Below the pieces are notes generated by a model, which was not told the origin of the DNA, did not search any database, and saw nothing but the letters and a program-made list of their open reading frames with translations. This document shows positions 31,294 through 40,924 of a stretch of DNA of 64,000 bases, piece by piece (position 1 is the stretch's first letter; every line of letters begins with the position of its first letter). The position numbers and the translations under genes are program-made. This DNA comes from Cedecea neteri (lineage in GTDB: Bacteria > Pseudomonadota > Gammaproteobacteria > Enterobacterales > Enterobacteriaceae). Where the stretch lies: contig NZ_CP009458.1 of the NCBI RefSeq assembly GCF_000758305.1, positions 4,650,001-4,714,000 on the forward strand. Reading direction: 5' to 3'.

Positions 31294-32535
31294 ATGCACC
31301 TGGACATTAACGATCTGCCAAAAGCTATCCGTGAGATAAAACAAAAGCTGCGCCGCGATCTGCCCAACTATCAATCGGTCTTTGCCGAGCTTGAAGCCAA
31401 TATTCGCCAGCAGATCGAAACGATCCGCGAAGAAATGGCGCGCGGCGAGAATCCTGTCCCGCAGCTCGACGCCGACGACATTCTTCAGGGCCGCGTGAGC
31501 GAGCAACAAAAAGCGCTGATTCGCCAGCGCGGCTGCTGCACGATCCGGGGCGTTTTCCCACAGGAGCAAGCTCGCGGCTGGAATGAAGAAATCGGCAATT
31601 ATCTGGCACGAAATCATTTTGTTGAACGCCTGAAAAATGCGGCGGAAGATAACTACTTCGGCACTCTTGCAGACAGTAAGCCGCAAATTTACGGCATTTA
31701 CTGGTCTAAACCGCAAACCGAGGCCCGCCAGCATGAGCGTATCAAAGCGGTGCAGGTGTTCCTCAATAATTTGTGGCAAACGGAGAGCCACGGCAGGCAA
31801 CACTTCGATCCAAACCGCGTCGTATCCTACGCGGACCGTACTCGCCGCCGCCCGCCCCGCTCAAGCTCTCTGGGGCTTTCCCCACACGTTGACGGCGGCT
31901 CGGTTGAACGCTGGCTGGACGAGAACTTCCGCCACGTATATCGCCACGTTTTTTCCGGCAACTGGAAGGATTACGACCCGTTTGCCGCCGAGGGCAGAAC
32001 GGAAGTAAGAGAATTCCCGTCCCCTGCGGTCTGCTCGATGTTCCGGACCTTCCAGGGCTGGACGGCACTAACGCCCCAGCGAAAACACGGCGGCACGCTG
32101 AATTTACTGCCGGTGGCTAACGCCATGGCCTGGATCCTGCTGCGGGCGCTGCAGGACGATGTACCAGAGGAATCGTTGTGCGAAGCTAAGCCAGGCAGAG
32201 CATTATCCATTAACAAAGAGTGGCATCCCCTTTTACTGACTGGGATTTCCTCAATTCCCGATATGGAGCCGGGCGATACCGTTTTCTGGCATTGCGATGT
32301 GATTCATGCCGTCGAGAACGAACACCTCGGCGAGTTCGACAGCAACGTGATGTACATCGCCGCCGCGCCTTGGTGCGAGAAGAACGCCGGGTATCTGCCG
32401 CGCCAGTGGGACGCGTTTGTTGAGGGCAAAACGCCGCCGGATTTCGCCGCCGATGATTTTGAGGTGGATTTTGTTGGCCGCGCGACAGAGCAGGATTTGA
32501 CGCCCGCCGGAAAAGAGCAGCTTGGCGGGAATTAA
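31294..32535 (+). CDS. DUF1479 protein (YbiU-like, putative 2-oxoglutarate/Fe oxygenase)
   Basis: A 413-residue DUF1479 protein, like E. coli YbiU (421 residues). The C-terminal half has a cupin/double-stranded helix core: SPHVDGGSVERW (His-x-Asp at about residues 197-199) and DTVFWHCDVIHAVENEH (distal His). That HxD...H arrangement is what a non-heme iron, 2-oxoglutarate-dependent oxygenase needs, so an oxidative role is likely; the substrate is unknown. The N-terminal part is helical. GAGGAA precedes the ATG. It reads away from alaC and is followed by an inverted-repeat element. Confidence 0.85.
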   Translation: MHLDINDLPKAIREIKQKLRRDLPNYQSVFAELEANIRQQIETIREEMARGENPVPQLDADDILQGRVSEQQKALIRQRGCCTIRGVFPQEQARGWNEEIGNYLARNHFVERLKNAAEDNYFGTLADSKPQIYGIYWSKPQTEARQHERIKAVQVFLNNLWQTESHGRQHFDPNRVVSYADRTRRRPPRSSSLGLSPHVDGGSVERWLDENFRHVYRHVFSGNWKDYDPFAAEGRTEVREFPSPAVCSMFRTFQGWTALTPQRKHGGTLNLLPVANAMAWILLRALQDDVPEESLCEAKPGRALSINKEWHPLLLTGISSIPDMEPGDTVFWHCDVIHAVENEHLGEFDSNVMYIAAAPWCEKNAGYLPRQWDAFVEGKTPPDFAADDFEVDFVGRATEQDLTPAGKEQLGGN

Positions 32536-32536
32536 T

Positions 32537-32640
32537 GCCCCTCACCCTGGCCCTCTCCCTGGAAGGGAGAGGGAATAAACAATCTCTTCCACCACTGATT
32601 TCTCCCTCGCCCCTTTGGGGAGAGGGTCGGGGTGAGGGGC
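32537..32640. repeat. Intergenic element with 24-bp imperfect terminal inverted repeats
   Basis: A 104-base element directly after the DUF1479 stop codon. Its ends, GCCCCTCACCC... at 32537-32560 and ...GGGTGAGGGGC at 32617-32640, are inverted copies with about four mismatches. Each end also folds on itself (CTCTCCCTGGAAGGGAGAG at 32553-32571; CCCCTTTGGGG at 32610-32620). It resembles the CCCTCACCC/CCCTCTCCC intergenic repeats common in enteric genomes. It may act as terminator or transcript stabiliser between DUF1479 and ypdA. Confidence 0.75.
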
Positions 32641-32711
32641 TCCCTCAACTGGAAACCCCCGCCAAATTTCCTTATCATTGACGCTTCCCTTCTGAGCCAC
32701 GCGAGTGACCC

Positions 32712-34415
32712 GTGCACGAAATTTTTACTATGCTGCTGGCGGTGTTCGATCGTGCGGCGCTGATGCTTATTTGCCTTTTCTTCCTGATTCGCATTCGTCT
32801 GTTCCGCGAATTGCTGCACAAAAGCGCCCATACGCCTAAAGAACTGCTGGCAGTCACCGCTATCTTCTCGATGTTTGCCTTGTTCAGTACCTGGTCAGGC
32901 GTGCCGGTTGAAGGCTCGCTGGTTAACGTGCGTATTATCGCGGTGATGTCCGGTGGGATCCTGTTTGGCCCCTGGGTGGGGATTATTACCGGGCTTATCG
33001 CCGGGACGCACCGCTACCTGATTGATATCGGTGGCATTACCGCTATCCCCTGCTTTATCACCAGCATCCTTGCCGGGATAATGTCCGGTTGGATCAACCG
33101 CAAGGTGCCGAAAGAGAAGCACTGGCGGGTCGGTATCATCGGCGGCATGCTCTGCGAAACGATGACCATGATTCTGGTGGTGCTCTGGGCACCAAGCACC
33201 GCGCTCGGCCTCGATATCGTCTCCAAAATCGGCGTGCCGATGATCCTCGGTTCGGTCTCTATCGGCTTTATTATCCTGCTGGTGCAAAGCGTTGAGGGTG
33301 AGAAAGAGGCCAGCGCCGCCCGCCAGGCCAAACTGGCGCTGGATATCGCCAACAAAACGCTGCCGCTGTTCCGCAAGGTGAACAGTGAGTCGCTGCGCCA
33401 GGTTTGCCAGATTATTCGCCACGATATCGATGCGGATGCGGTGGCCATTACCGATACCGAAAAAGTGCTGGCCTACGTCGGGCTGGGGGAAAATAACTAC
33501 CACGAGAACGACCAGGCTTTCAGCCCGCGCACCCGTCAGGCACTGAACGAGGGGCGCATCATCATTCGCAACGATGACGAAGCCTGGCGAACGCCGGAAA
33601 TTCACTCCTTAATCATCATCCCGCTGTGGGAAAAAGGCGTGGTGACCGGCACCCTGAAGATCTATTACCGCCATGCCCACCAGATCACCTCCACGCTGCA
33701 GGAAATGGCGGTTGGCCTGTCGCAAATTATTTCTACCCAGCTTGAGGTTTCCCGCGCAGAGCAGCTCCGCGAAATGGCTAACAAAGCCGAACTAAGGGCG
33801 CTGCAAAGCAAGATAAACCCGCACTTCTTGTTCAATGCGCTGAATGCGATATCGTCCTCAATCCGCATGAATCCAGACACCGCGCGCCAGCTTATCGTCA
33901 ACCTGTCACGCTACCTGCGCTATAACATCGAGCTGAACGACGACGAACAGATTGATATCCGCAAGGAGCTGTATCAAATCAAGGATTACATTGCCATTGA
34001 GCAGGCGCGCTTTGGCGACAAGCTGACGGTGATTTATAACATTGATGAAGAGGTCAACTGCCGGATTCCCAGCCTGCTTATCCAGCCTCTGGTGGAAAAT
34101 GCGATTGTGCACGGCATTCAGCCCTGTAAAGGTAAGGGCGTGGTGACGATAAGTATTGAAGAGAGCGGCAACCGGGTGCGTATTGCCGTGCGTGATACCG
34201 GCCATGGGATCGATCCTAAAGTAGTCGAGCGCGTGGAGAATAACGAAATGCCGGGGAATAAAATTGGCCTGCTGAACGTGCATCACCGCGTGCAGTTGCT
34301 CTACGGCGAAGGGCTGATCATCCGCCGCCTGGAGCCGGGGACAGAAATCGCCTTTTACGTGCCGCGCTACGTACCCACCGCCGCCCACCGCCCACTGGAA
34401 GGGAGAGAAGCATGA
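32712..34415 (+). CDS. ypdA: Sensor kinase YpdA
   Basis: A 567-residue LytS-type histidine kinase. Residues 1-200 form the 5TM-LYT membrane domain; a GAF domain covers about 225-345; then the kinase with His371 (SKINPHFLFNALNAISS) and the ATP-binding VENAIVHGI and DTGHGIDP boxes. In E. coli it responds to extracellular pyruvate and, through YpdB, switches on the transporter gene yhjX. The GTG start and sequence match E. coli ypdA. It overlaps ypdB by 4 bases. The inverted-repeat element lies 72 bases in front. Confidence 0.95.
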   Translation: MHEIFTMLLAVFDRAALMLICLFFLIRIRLFRELLHKSAHTPKELLAVTAIFSMFALFSTWSGVPVEGSLVNVRIIAVMSGGILFGPWVGIITGLIAGTHRYLIDIGGITAIPCFITSILAGIMSGWINRKVPKEKHWRVGIIGGMLCETMTMILVVLWAPSTALGLDIVSKIGVPMILGSVSIGFIILLVQSVEGEKEASAARQAKLALDIANKTLPLFRKVNSESLRQVCQIIRHDIDADAVAITDTEKVLAYVGLGENNYHENDQAFSPRTRQALNEGRIIIRNDDEAWRTPEIHSLIIIPLWEKGVVTGTLKIYYRHAHQITSTLQEMAVGLSQIISTQLEVSRAEQLREMANKAELRALQSKINPHFLFNALNAISSSIRMNPDTARQLIVNLSRYLRYNIELNDDEQIDIRKELYQIKDYIAIEQARFGDKLTVIYNIDEEVNCRIPSLLIQPLVENAIVHGIQPCKGKGVVTISIEESGNRVRIAVRDTGHGIDPKVVERVENNEMPGNKIGLLNVHHRVQLLYGEGLIIRRLEPGTEIAFYVPRYVPTAAHRPLEGREA

Positions 34416-35143
34416 AAGTCATTATCGTAGAGGATGAGTTTCTGGCGCAGCAGGAGCTGAGCTGGCTTATCAAAAACCACAGCGAAATGGAGATTGTCGC
34501 TTCCTTCGACGATGGTATGGACGTGCTGAAGTATTTGCAGCATCACGAAGTCGACGCCATTTTCCTCGACATCAATATTCCGTCGCTGGACGGCGTGCTG
34601 CTGGCGCAGAACATCAGCAAATTTGCCCACAGGCCGTTCATCGTGTTTATTACCGCCTGGAAAGAGCATGCGGTGGAAGCCTTTGAGCTGGAGGCGTTTG
34701 ACTACATTCTGAAGCCATATCAGGAGTCACGCATTATTGGCATGCTGCAAAAACTCGAGGCGGCTTATCAGCAGCAGACCTCGCAGCCTGCCGTCAGCCA
34801 TGAAAACCGTGATGCCACGACGATTAACCTGATCAAAGACGAGCGAATTATCGTTACCGACATCAACGATATTTACTACGCGGAAGCCCACGAGAAGATG
34901 ACATTTGTCTATACGCGCCGCGAGTCTTACGTCATGCCGATGAATATCACCGAATTCTGCAGCCGTCTGCCGGAGAGCCACTTCTTCCGCTGCCACCGCT
35001 CTTATGTGGTGAACCTGAGCAAAATTCGTGAAATAGAACCGTGGTTTAACAATACCTATATTCTGCGCCTGCGCGACCTGGATTTTCAGGTGCCGGTGAG
35101 CCGCAGCAAGGTGAAAGAGTTCAGGCATCTAATGCGCCTGTAG
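34412..35143 (+). CDS. ypdB: LytTR response regulator YpdB
   Basis: A 243-residue response regulator: receiver domain (residues 1-118, phosphoacceptor Asp53 in FLDINIPSLDG) and LytTR DNA-binding domain (about 138-240, with FFRCHRSYVVNLSKI). It is the partner of YpdA, with ATGA overlap. The target yhjX is not in this window. In E. coli ypdC and the fry genes follow; here glk follows directly on the other strand. Confidence 0.95.
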   Translation: MKVIIVEDEFLAQQELSWLIKNHSEMEIVASFDDGMDVLKYLQHHEVDAIFLDINIPSLDGVLLAQNISKFAHRPFIVFITAWKEHAVEAFELEAFDYILKPYQESRIIGMLQKLEAAYQQQTSQPAVSHENRDATTINLIKDERIIVTDINDIYYAEAHEKMTFVYTRRESYVMPMNITEFCSRLPESHFFRCHRSYVVNLSKIREIEPWFNNTYILRLRDLDFQVPVSRSKVKEFRHLMRL

Positions 35144-35181
35144 AGAAGGGAAACTGGCGGGCGCAGTGCGCCCGCACGGTA

Positions 35182-36147
35182 TTACAGGACGTGACCCAGC
35201 GTCTGACGCAGGTGCGCCCCGGCACCCAGCAGCCCCGGCTGATCGTGCACAATGAGATACACAGGAATACCCTTCACAAATTCTTTGAAGCGACCTTTGT
35301 CTTCAAACCCACCGCGGAAGCCCGAAGCCTTAAAGAACTCCAGGAAGCGCGGCACGATACCGCCGGCGATATACACGCCGCCAAACGTGCTCATGTTCAG
35401 CGCCAGGTTGCCGCCGAAACGCCCCAGGATCACGCAGAACAGCGACAGCGCGCGGCGGCAGTCGGTACAGGTGTCATCCACGGCTTTTTCGGTAATGTCC
35501 TTCGGCTGGTAGTTTTCCGGCTCACGACCGTCGGCCTTAACGATGGCGCGGTAGAGATTCAGCAAGCCAGGCCCGGAGAGAATACGCTCGTTGGAGACGT
35601 GCCCAAGTTCGTTGCGCAGCTGCTCCAGGATAATGCCCTCTTCTTCGCTGTTCGCCGCGAAATCTGAGTGGCCGCCCTCGCCCGGCAGGCTGATCCAGCG
35701 CTTGTCGACGTGCACCAGATGAGAAACACCCAGTCCGGTGCCCGCGCCATACACCACCACCGGTTTGCCTGCCACAGGCTCGCCGCCGCCGAACTGAATC
35801 AGATGCTCTTTTTTCAGCGCCGGAATGGCCATGGAAACGCCGGTAAAGTCGTTGATAATTTCCAGATGATCGAAGCCCAGGTTTTGCTTCATTTCAGCGG
35901 TGGAAAACGCCCAGGTGTGGTTGGTCATTTCCACCCAGTCCCCGTTTATCGGGCAGGCGATGGCCACGCAGCCCGACTGCACGCTGATGTTATGTTCTTT
36001 GAGGTAGTGCTGAATCACCGCTTCCAGGCTTGGAAAATCAAGGCCGGAGTAAGTCTTTGCCTGTGAAATATCACCCGTGTTCAAATCGCATAGCGCCAGA
36101 CGTGCATTGGTGCCGCCGACATCTCCCACCAAAGCATATTTTGTCAT
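35182..36147 (-). CDS. glk: Glucokinase
   Basis: A 321-residue ATP-dependent glucokinase of the same length as E. coli Glk. ATP-binding GDVGGTNARLAL at residues 8-19, catalytic INDFTGVS around Asp100, and glucose-binding SLPGEGGHSDFAANSEEE at about 153-170. It phosphorylates free glucose in the cytoplasm. The ATG at 36147 (MTKYALVGD) is used instead of the one two codons earlier. Confidence 0.95.
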   Translation of the reverse strand: MTKYALVGDVGGTNARLALCDLNTGDISQAKTYSGLDFPSLEAVIQHYLKEHNISVQSGCVAIACPINGDWVEMTNHTWAFSTAEMKQNLGFDHLEIINDFTGVSMAIPALKKEHLIQFGGGEPVAGKPVVVYGAGTGLGVSHLVHVDKRWISLPGEGGHSDFAANSEEEGIILEQLRNELGHVSNERILSGPGLLNLYRAIVKADGREPENYQPKDITEKAVDDTCTDCRRALSLFCVILGRFGGNLALNMSTFGGVYIAGGIVPRFLEFFKASGFRGGFEDKGRFKEFVKGIPVYLIVHDQPGLLGAGAHLRQTLGHVL

Positions 36148-36349
36148 TCTCAAACAGCTCCGCTAAAGTCAGAATAAGTTCTGGCAACACTGTAAAATTA
36201 GCCAGCCGAAACAACAACGACCATCATTCAGGTGCGGTGCGATTGTTGAACCAGGTCACATTCTGGCTTTACCGTTTCAGCTCTATTTGCAATGCGGCTT
36301 AAGACTTTCCGTTTTTGCGCCGTGCGACTCCCTATTGTAAGGATTGACT

Positions 36350-37582
36350 ATGCTCCATCCGCGAGCCAGAACAATGCTGGTACTTTCCATTCCGGCTCTG
36401 ATTATCGGCGTCTTATCCAGCCTGGTGTTAATTGTCGTGATGAAGGTTGCCGCTGCGCTGCAGGAATACCTGTGGGCAACGCTGCCCGCGGCGCGTGGTT
36501 ACGATCCCCAGTCTCCGTTTTGGATACTTCTTATTTTAACCCTGACCGGCGTCGCGGTTGGGCTGGTTATCCGTTATTTACCGGGCCACGGCGGGCCGGA
36601 TCCCGCGACCGAACCGCTTATTGGGGCCCCCGTGCCAACGATGGCTATTCCAGGCCTGGTGATGGCGCTGGTGATTGGCCTGGCGGGTGGCGTGAGCCTG
36701 GGGCCAGAACACCCGATTATGGCGGTAAACATTGCGCTCGCAGTGGCGCTTGGTGCACGGGTTTTGCCGAAGGTCAGCCCGCTCGACTGGACTATTCTCG
36801 CCGCTGCAGGCACCGTCGGCGCGTTATTTGGCACGCCGGTGGCCGCTGCGCTGATCTTTTCGCAAACCCTGGGCGGAAATAATGAAGTGCCGCTGTGGGA
36901 CAGGCTGTTCGCACCGCTGATGGCCGCCTCCGCCGGGGCGTTAACCACCAGCATTTTCTTTCAGCCGCACTTTGCTCTGCCCGTTGCCAGCTACCCCGAA
37001 ATGCACATTGAAGATCTGTTCAGCGGGGCGGTTGTCGCGGCTATCGCCATTGCGATGGGCATGGTGGGCGTCTGGTGTTTGCCAAGATTGCACCGCCTGA
37101 TGCACCAGCTAAAACATCCGGTGCTTATACTCGGCATTGGCGGATTTTTGCTTGGCCTGCTGGGGGTAATCGGCGGTGAGGTGACGATGTTTAAAGGCCT
37201 GGATGAGATGCAGCAGTTGGCTATTTCCGACTTCTCCGTTTCATCATTGCTGCTGTTTGCCGTGGTGAAGCTGGCCGCGTTGATTATCGCGGCAGCCAGC
37301 GGTTTCCGGGGCGGACGTATTTTTCCGGCAGTGTTTGTGGGCGTGGCGTTGGGCATGATGCTGCACCAGCATGTAGAGGCGGTTCCTGCCGCGATTACGC
37401 TCTCCTGCGCCGTCCTTGGCATGGTGCTGGTAGTGACGCGCGACGGCTGGCTGAGCCTGTTTATGGCGATGGCCGTGGTGCCGGACGTCAAACTCCTGCC
37501 CTTGCTGTGCATCGTGATGTTACCCGCCTGGCTCCTGCTGGCGGGTAAACCGTTGATGATGGCCGGGCGGCCAAACCGCTAA
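36350..37582 (+). CDS. yfeO: YfeO, ClC-like ion channel family protein
   Basis: A 410-residue membrane protein of the voltage-gated chloride channel (ClC) family, matching E. coli YfeO. Characteristic are GGVSLGPEHPIMAVNIALA (ClC GxxPEHP selectivity motif), LFGTPVAAALIFSQTL and ASGFRGGRIFPAVFVGVALG. It should be an anion channel or exchanger in the inner membrane, with unknown physiological role. AAGGA precedes the ATG at 36350. Its stop codon directly abuts the stop of ipdC on the other strand. Confidence 0.92.
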   Translation: MLHPRARTMLVLSIPALIIGVLSSLVLIVVMKVAAALQEYLWATLPAARGYDPQSPFWILLILTLTGVAVGLVIRYLPGHGGPDPATEPLIGAPVPTMAIPGLVMALVIGLAGGVSLGPEHPIMAVNIALAVALGARVLPKVSPLDWTILAAAGTVGALFGTPVAAALIFSQTLGGNNEVPLWDRLFAPLMAASAGALTTSIFFQPHFALPVASYPEMHIEDLFSGAVVAAIAIAMGMVGVWCLPRLHRLMHQLKHPVLILGIGGFLLGLLGVIGGEVTMFKGLDEMQQLAISDFSVSSLLLFAVVKLAALIIAAASGFRGGRIFPAVFVGVALGMMLHQHVEAVPAAITLSCAVLGMVLVVTRDGWLSLFMAMAVVPDVKLLPLLCIVMLPAWLLLAGKPLMMAGRPNR

Positions 37583-39244
37583 TTAGTGTTCCATTTCCGA
37601 GTTGCGTTTACCTAGCGAGGTGGTGACCGCCCTTAGCAGCTCGGGAATGTCCTGCTTAGGCAGCACCACTTCCACAAGCGCCAGCCTCTCCGGGCTGGCC
37701 AGTTTTTCCAGCACGGCAGCAAGCTGTGATGTTTCGGTGACACGCCAACATTCGGCCAGGCTATCCACGTTCATCGCCTGCGGCAGGCGGGTCCAGTCCC
37801 ACGCGGCAATGTCGTTATAGCGCTGTTCAGGGCCATGGATCGCGCGCTCAACCGTGTAGCCATCGTTATTCAGCACCATCACCACCGGTTTCTGACCGTC
37901 GCGCTGCATGCTGCCCAGTTCCTGAATAGTCAGTTGGGCGGAGCCGTCGCCTATCAGCAGAAGTACACGCCTGTTCGGCCATGCGGTTTGCGCCCCAAAC
38001 GCCGCAGGCAGCGTAAAACCAATCGATCCCCACAGCGGCTGGACGATAAAGGTCACGCCTGCGGGCAGCGTTAAGGCTGCGGCACCAAAGGCCGCCGTCC
38101 CCTGGTCGGCCAGAATGATATCGCCCGGCTGTAAGGCATCCTGCAAGGTTTGCCAGAAAGCATGCTGGTCCAGCCGGTCACTGTCACAGGCTGGAAGCTG
38201 AGGTGGCCTTTGCGTGGCCTCGGGCCACGAGGCAGCCTGTTGAGCACACAGCGGCTGTAAAATAGATATGGCCTGCGCCATAGAGATCCCACTAAACCAG
38301 CGATCGCCAACCCGCACAGCCTCCGGCTGAACCTCAATCGTCTGCTGCTGGTTTAACTTCTGGCTGAAACCGGCGGTGATGGTATCGGTAAACTTCACGC
38401 CCACGCAGATAACCAGCTCCGCGCTTTCAATCCCCTGCTTCACCTGCGGCGGGCTGGCCGCTCCGCTGTAGGTGCCCAGAAAACCAGGCTGACTTTCATC
38501 GAACAACCCTTTCCCCATCAGCAGCGAAGCGTGAGGGATGGGCGTGCTCGCCATCCACTGCTGGAGCGTTTTTTGCTGCCCATAACGCAGAGCCAGAAAA
38601 TCAGCCAGCAGCGCCACGCTTCGGCTTTCGGCTATTTTTGCCTGCGCACAATGACGAAACGCTTCCAGCGTTGCCGGTTCAGCCGCCGTTACAGGAGCTA
38701 TTAACCGTTTTGAGGGCCGCGTTGCCGGTGCTTCCGCAACGTCGCTCGGCAGTAACAGGTAACCGGGGCGCTGCTGCTTGAGCGCTTCCAGAATTACGCG
38801 GTCAATTTCGCTACAGGCATTGGCGGGCGTGAGCGAAGCCTGCGCCACGGAGACTTCTTCGGCAATACGCAGGAAATGGCGGAAATCCCCATCCCCAAGC
38901 GTGTGATGCAGCAGTTCTCCGCGCTGCTGGGCGCGGCTATTGGGTGCGCCAACAATATGAATGATGGGAAGATGTTCAGCATAGCTGCCCGCCACGCCGT
39001 TCAGCGCGCTCAGTTCACCCACGCCAAACGTGGTCAGCAGCGCCGCTGCACCTTTACAGCGGGCATAGCCGTCGGCGGCGTAGGCCGCGTTCAGCTCATT
39101 AGCACAGCCCACCCAGGCAAGCCTCGGATGCGCAATAACGTGATCCAGGAAAACAAGATTGTAGTCACCGGGGACACCGAAGAGGTGGTCGATCCCACCT
39201 TCGTTAAGCCGGTCAACAAGATAGTCTGCCACACAGTAGCGCAT
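37583..39244 (-). CDS. ipdC: Indolepyruvate/keto acid decarboxylase
   Basis: A 553-residue thiamine-diphosphate enzyme like the indolepyruvate decarboxylases of Enterobacter and Pantoea. It has GVPGDYN at residues 23-29, the catalytic Glu in ELNAAYAADGYAR, His-His in ELLHHTLGDG and the cofactor motif GDGSAQLTIQELGSM ... NND. It converts indole-3-pyruvate to indole-3-acetaldehyde, the key step of indole-acetic acid formation, and may also use phenylpyruvate or other keto acids. E. coli has no such gene here. It is a single gene, with its own upstream region. Confidence 0.88.
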   Translation of the reverse strand: MRYCVADYLVDRLNEGGIDHLFGVPGDYNLVFLDHVIAHPRLAWVGCANELNAAYAADGYARCKGAAALLTTFGVGELSALNGVAGSYAEHLPIIHIVGAPNSRAQQRGELLHHTLGDGDFRHFLRIAEEVSVAQASLTPANACSEIDRVILEALKQQRPGYLLLPSDVAEAPATRPSKRLIAPVTAAEPATLEAFRHCAQAKIAESRSVALLADFLALRYGQQKTLQQWMASTPIPHASLLMGKGLFDESQPGFLGTYSGAASPPQVKQGIESAELVICVGVKFTDTITAGFSQKLNQQQTIEVQPEAVRVGDRWFSGISMAQAISILQPLCAQQAASWPEATQRPPQLPACDSDRLDQHAFWQTLQDALQPGDIILADQGTAAFGAAALTLPAGVTFIVQPLWGSIGFTLPAAFGAQTAWPNRRVLLLIGDGSAQLTIQELGSMQRDGQKPVVMVLNNDGYTVERAIHGPEQRYNDIAAWDWTRLPQAMNVDSLAECWRVTETSQLAAVLEKLASPERLALVEVVLPKQDIPELLRAVTTSLGKRNSEMEH

Positions 39245-39413
39245 AGGATTTTCCTTCTATGAGGGCTTGCTGTGAGTATTAAGTAACCGGGATCGGTGTC
39301 GAGAATATATCCGATTTAAGGGGTGGCACGTGGAATTTACAGTGGAATACGGCGTATTCTGGGTTGTGAAAGCGTATACACTGATTTCTCTGTTACCTAT
39401 AAGGATGACAATA

Positions 39414-40403
39414 ATGACCTGGCAGCCCAACCCTGAACGCTATTCGTCTATGGAGTACCGTCGCTGCGGCCGCAGCGGCCTGAAACTGCCCGCCATCTCC
39501 CTTGGCCTTTGGCATAATTTTGGCGATGAAACGCTGCTGGAAACCAGCCGCCAGCTGCTGAGAAAGGCTTTTGATCTGGGCATTACCCACTTTGACCTTG
39601 CCAATAATTACGGGCCACCGCCTGGTTCAGCGGAAGCAAACTTTGGGCGCATTTTGCAGGAAGATTTTCAGGCCTGGCGCGACGAGCTGATTATCTCCAC
39701 CAAAGCGGGCTACACCATGTGGGATGGGCCTTACGGCGACTGGGGTTCACGCAAGTATCTGATTTCGAGCCTCGACCAAAGTCTGAAGCGCACGGGGCTT
39801 GAGTATGTCGATATTTTCTATCATCACCGCCCGGATCCTGACACGCCGCTGGAAGAGACCATGCGTGCCCTCGACCATGTGGTGCGCCAGGGCAAAGCCC
39901 TGTATGTCGGGATCTCTAACTACCCGGCAGATCTGGCTGAAAAAGCCATTGATATCCTGAACGATCTCGGTACGCCTTGCCTGATCCACCAGCCGCGTTA
40001 TTCCCTGTTTGAACGCTGGGTTGAAGGTGGCCTGCTGGATTTGCTGCAGGAAAAAGGCGTCGGCAGCATCGCTTTTTCCCCGCTTGCCGGGGGCCAGCTA
40101 ACCGACCGCTATCTGAGCGGTATCCCTGCGGATTCACGTGCTGCCAGCGGCAGCCGTTTCCTGAACCCTGACCAGATTACGGCAGAGAAGCTGGCCAAAG
40201 TACGTCAGCTCAACGCAATGGCGGAGAAACGTGGTCAGAAACTGTCGCAGATGGCGCTGGCCTGGGTACTCCGCGATGAGAAGGTCACTTCGGTGCTTAT
40301 TGGCGCGAGTAAAACCAGCCAGATAGAGGACGCCGTGGGCATGCTAAACCAGCGCCATTTCAGCGAACAGGAACGAGCGGAAATCGAGGCGATCTTAGTG
40401 TAA
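39414..40403 (+). CDS. Aldo-keto reductase, Gpr/YghZ-like
   Basis: A 329-residue aldo-keto reductase closest in pattern to E. coli L-glyceraldehyde 3-phosphate reductase (YghZ/Gpr): RCGRSGLKLPAISLGLWHNFGD at the start, FDLANNYGPPPGSAE with catalytic Tyr, STKAGY with Lys, and FYHHRPDPDTPLEET. It reduces small aldehydes with NADPH. It is somewhat shorter than YghZ at the C-terminus. ATG 39414 is placed 8 bases after AAGGA; ATG 39405 is an alternative. Confidence 0.87.
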   Translation: MTWQPNPERYSSMEYRRCGRSGLKLPAISLGLWHNFGDETLLETSRQLLRKAFDLGITHFDLANNYGPPPGSAEANFGRILQEDFQAWRDELIISTKAGYTMWDGPYGDWGSRKYLISSLDQSLKRTGLEYVDIFYHHRPDPDTPLEETMRALDHVVRQGKALYVGISNYPADLAEKAIDILNDLGTPCLIHQPRYSLFERWVEGGLLDLLQEKGVGSIAFSPLAGGQLTDRYLSGIPADSRAASGSRFLNPDQITAEKLAKVRQLNAMAEKRGQKLSQMALAWVLRDEKVTSVLIGASKTSQIEDAVGMLNQRHFSEQERAEIEAILV

Positions 40404-40557
40404 ACGTTTAACTTTCTCTCCTGGTTCACACCAGCATTTGTGCAAAAAGTGCTGCGACCGATGATTTAGGAATTGTGTAGTTCATCGGCCCGTTTGTCGG
40501 TTTGTAATATTGTGTTAACAAGCCGCAACACGGCTATGAGAACCAGGGAGAGAAAGT

Positions 40558-40878
40558 ATGTTCAGGTCACTAATGCTTGCCCTTGCCTTACTGGCCGCGG
40601 CGCCGATGGTTGCTAACGCGGGTGAAATCACCCTGCTGCCGTCGGTGAAATTACAGATTGGCGATCAAGATTATCGCGGTAATTACTGGGACGGCGGCAG
40701 ATGGCGCGACCGTGATTACTGGCACCGCAACTATGAATGGCGCGATCGCGGCTGGCATCGCCACCGTGGTTGGGATAGAGGTTGGGACCGCGGTCGCAAT
40801 AGCTATGAACGAGGCTATCGCGAAGGCTGGAACGATCGCGATGACCATCGCGGCAGAGGCCACGGACACCGTCATTAA
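40558..40878 (+). CDS. ypeC: YpeC, secreted Arg/Trp/His/Asp-rich DUF2502 protein
   Basis: A 106-residue protein with a signal peptide (1-21, cleavage after NAG/A). The mature part begins EITLLPSVKLQIGD and then consists of repeats of basic, aromatic and acidic residues such as YWHRNYEWRDRGW, ending RGHGHRH. It matches E. coli YpeC. The composition suggests a periplasmic metal- or polymer-binding protein; function unknown. Confidence 0.92.
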   Translation: MFRSLMLALALLAAAPMVANAGEITLLPSVKLQIGDQDYRGNYWDGGRWRDRDYWHRNYEWRDRGWHRHRGWDRGWDRGRNSYERGYREGWNDRDDHRGRGHGHRH

Positions 40879-40881
40879 TAA

Positions 40882-40910
40882 AAAAGGGCTGGATTATCCA
40901 GCCCTTTTAC
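40882..40910. terminator. Terminator ypeC/mntH
   Basis: Stem AAAAGGGCTGGA/TCCAGCCCTTTT with loop TTA, usable in both directions between the convergent genes. Confidence 0.88.
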
Positions 40911-40924
40911 TTTCTATGGCAAGG

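Noticed and set aside
32537..32640. Classical REP/BIME element
   Set aside because: The sequence CCCTCACCC/CCCTCTCCC differs from the REP consensus; it was annotated as a separate inverted-repeat element.
32895..33605. 236-codon frame antisense to ypdA
   Set aside because: Entirely opposite the conserved ypdA; composition (many His, Asp, Gln) is that of a shadow frame.
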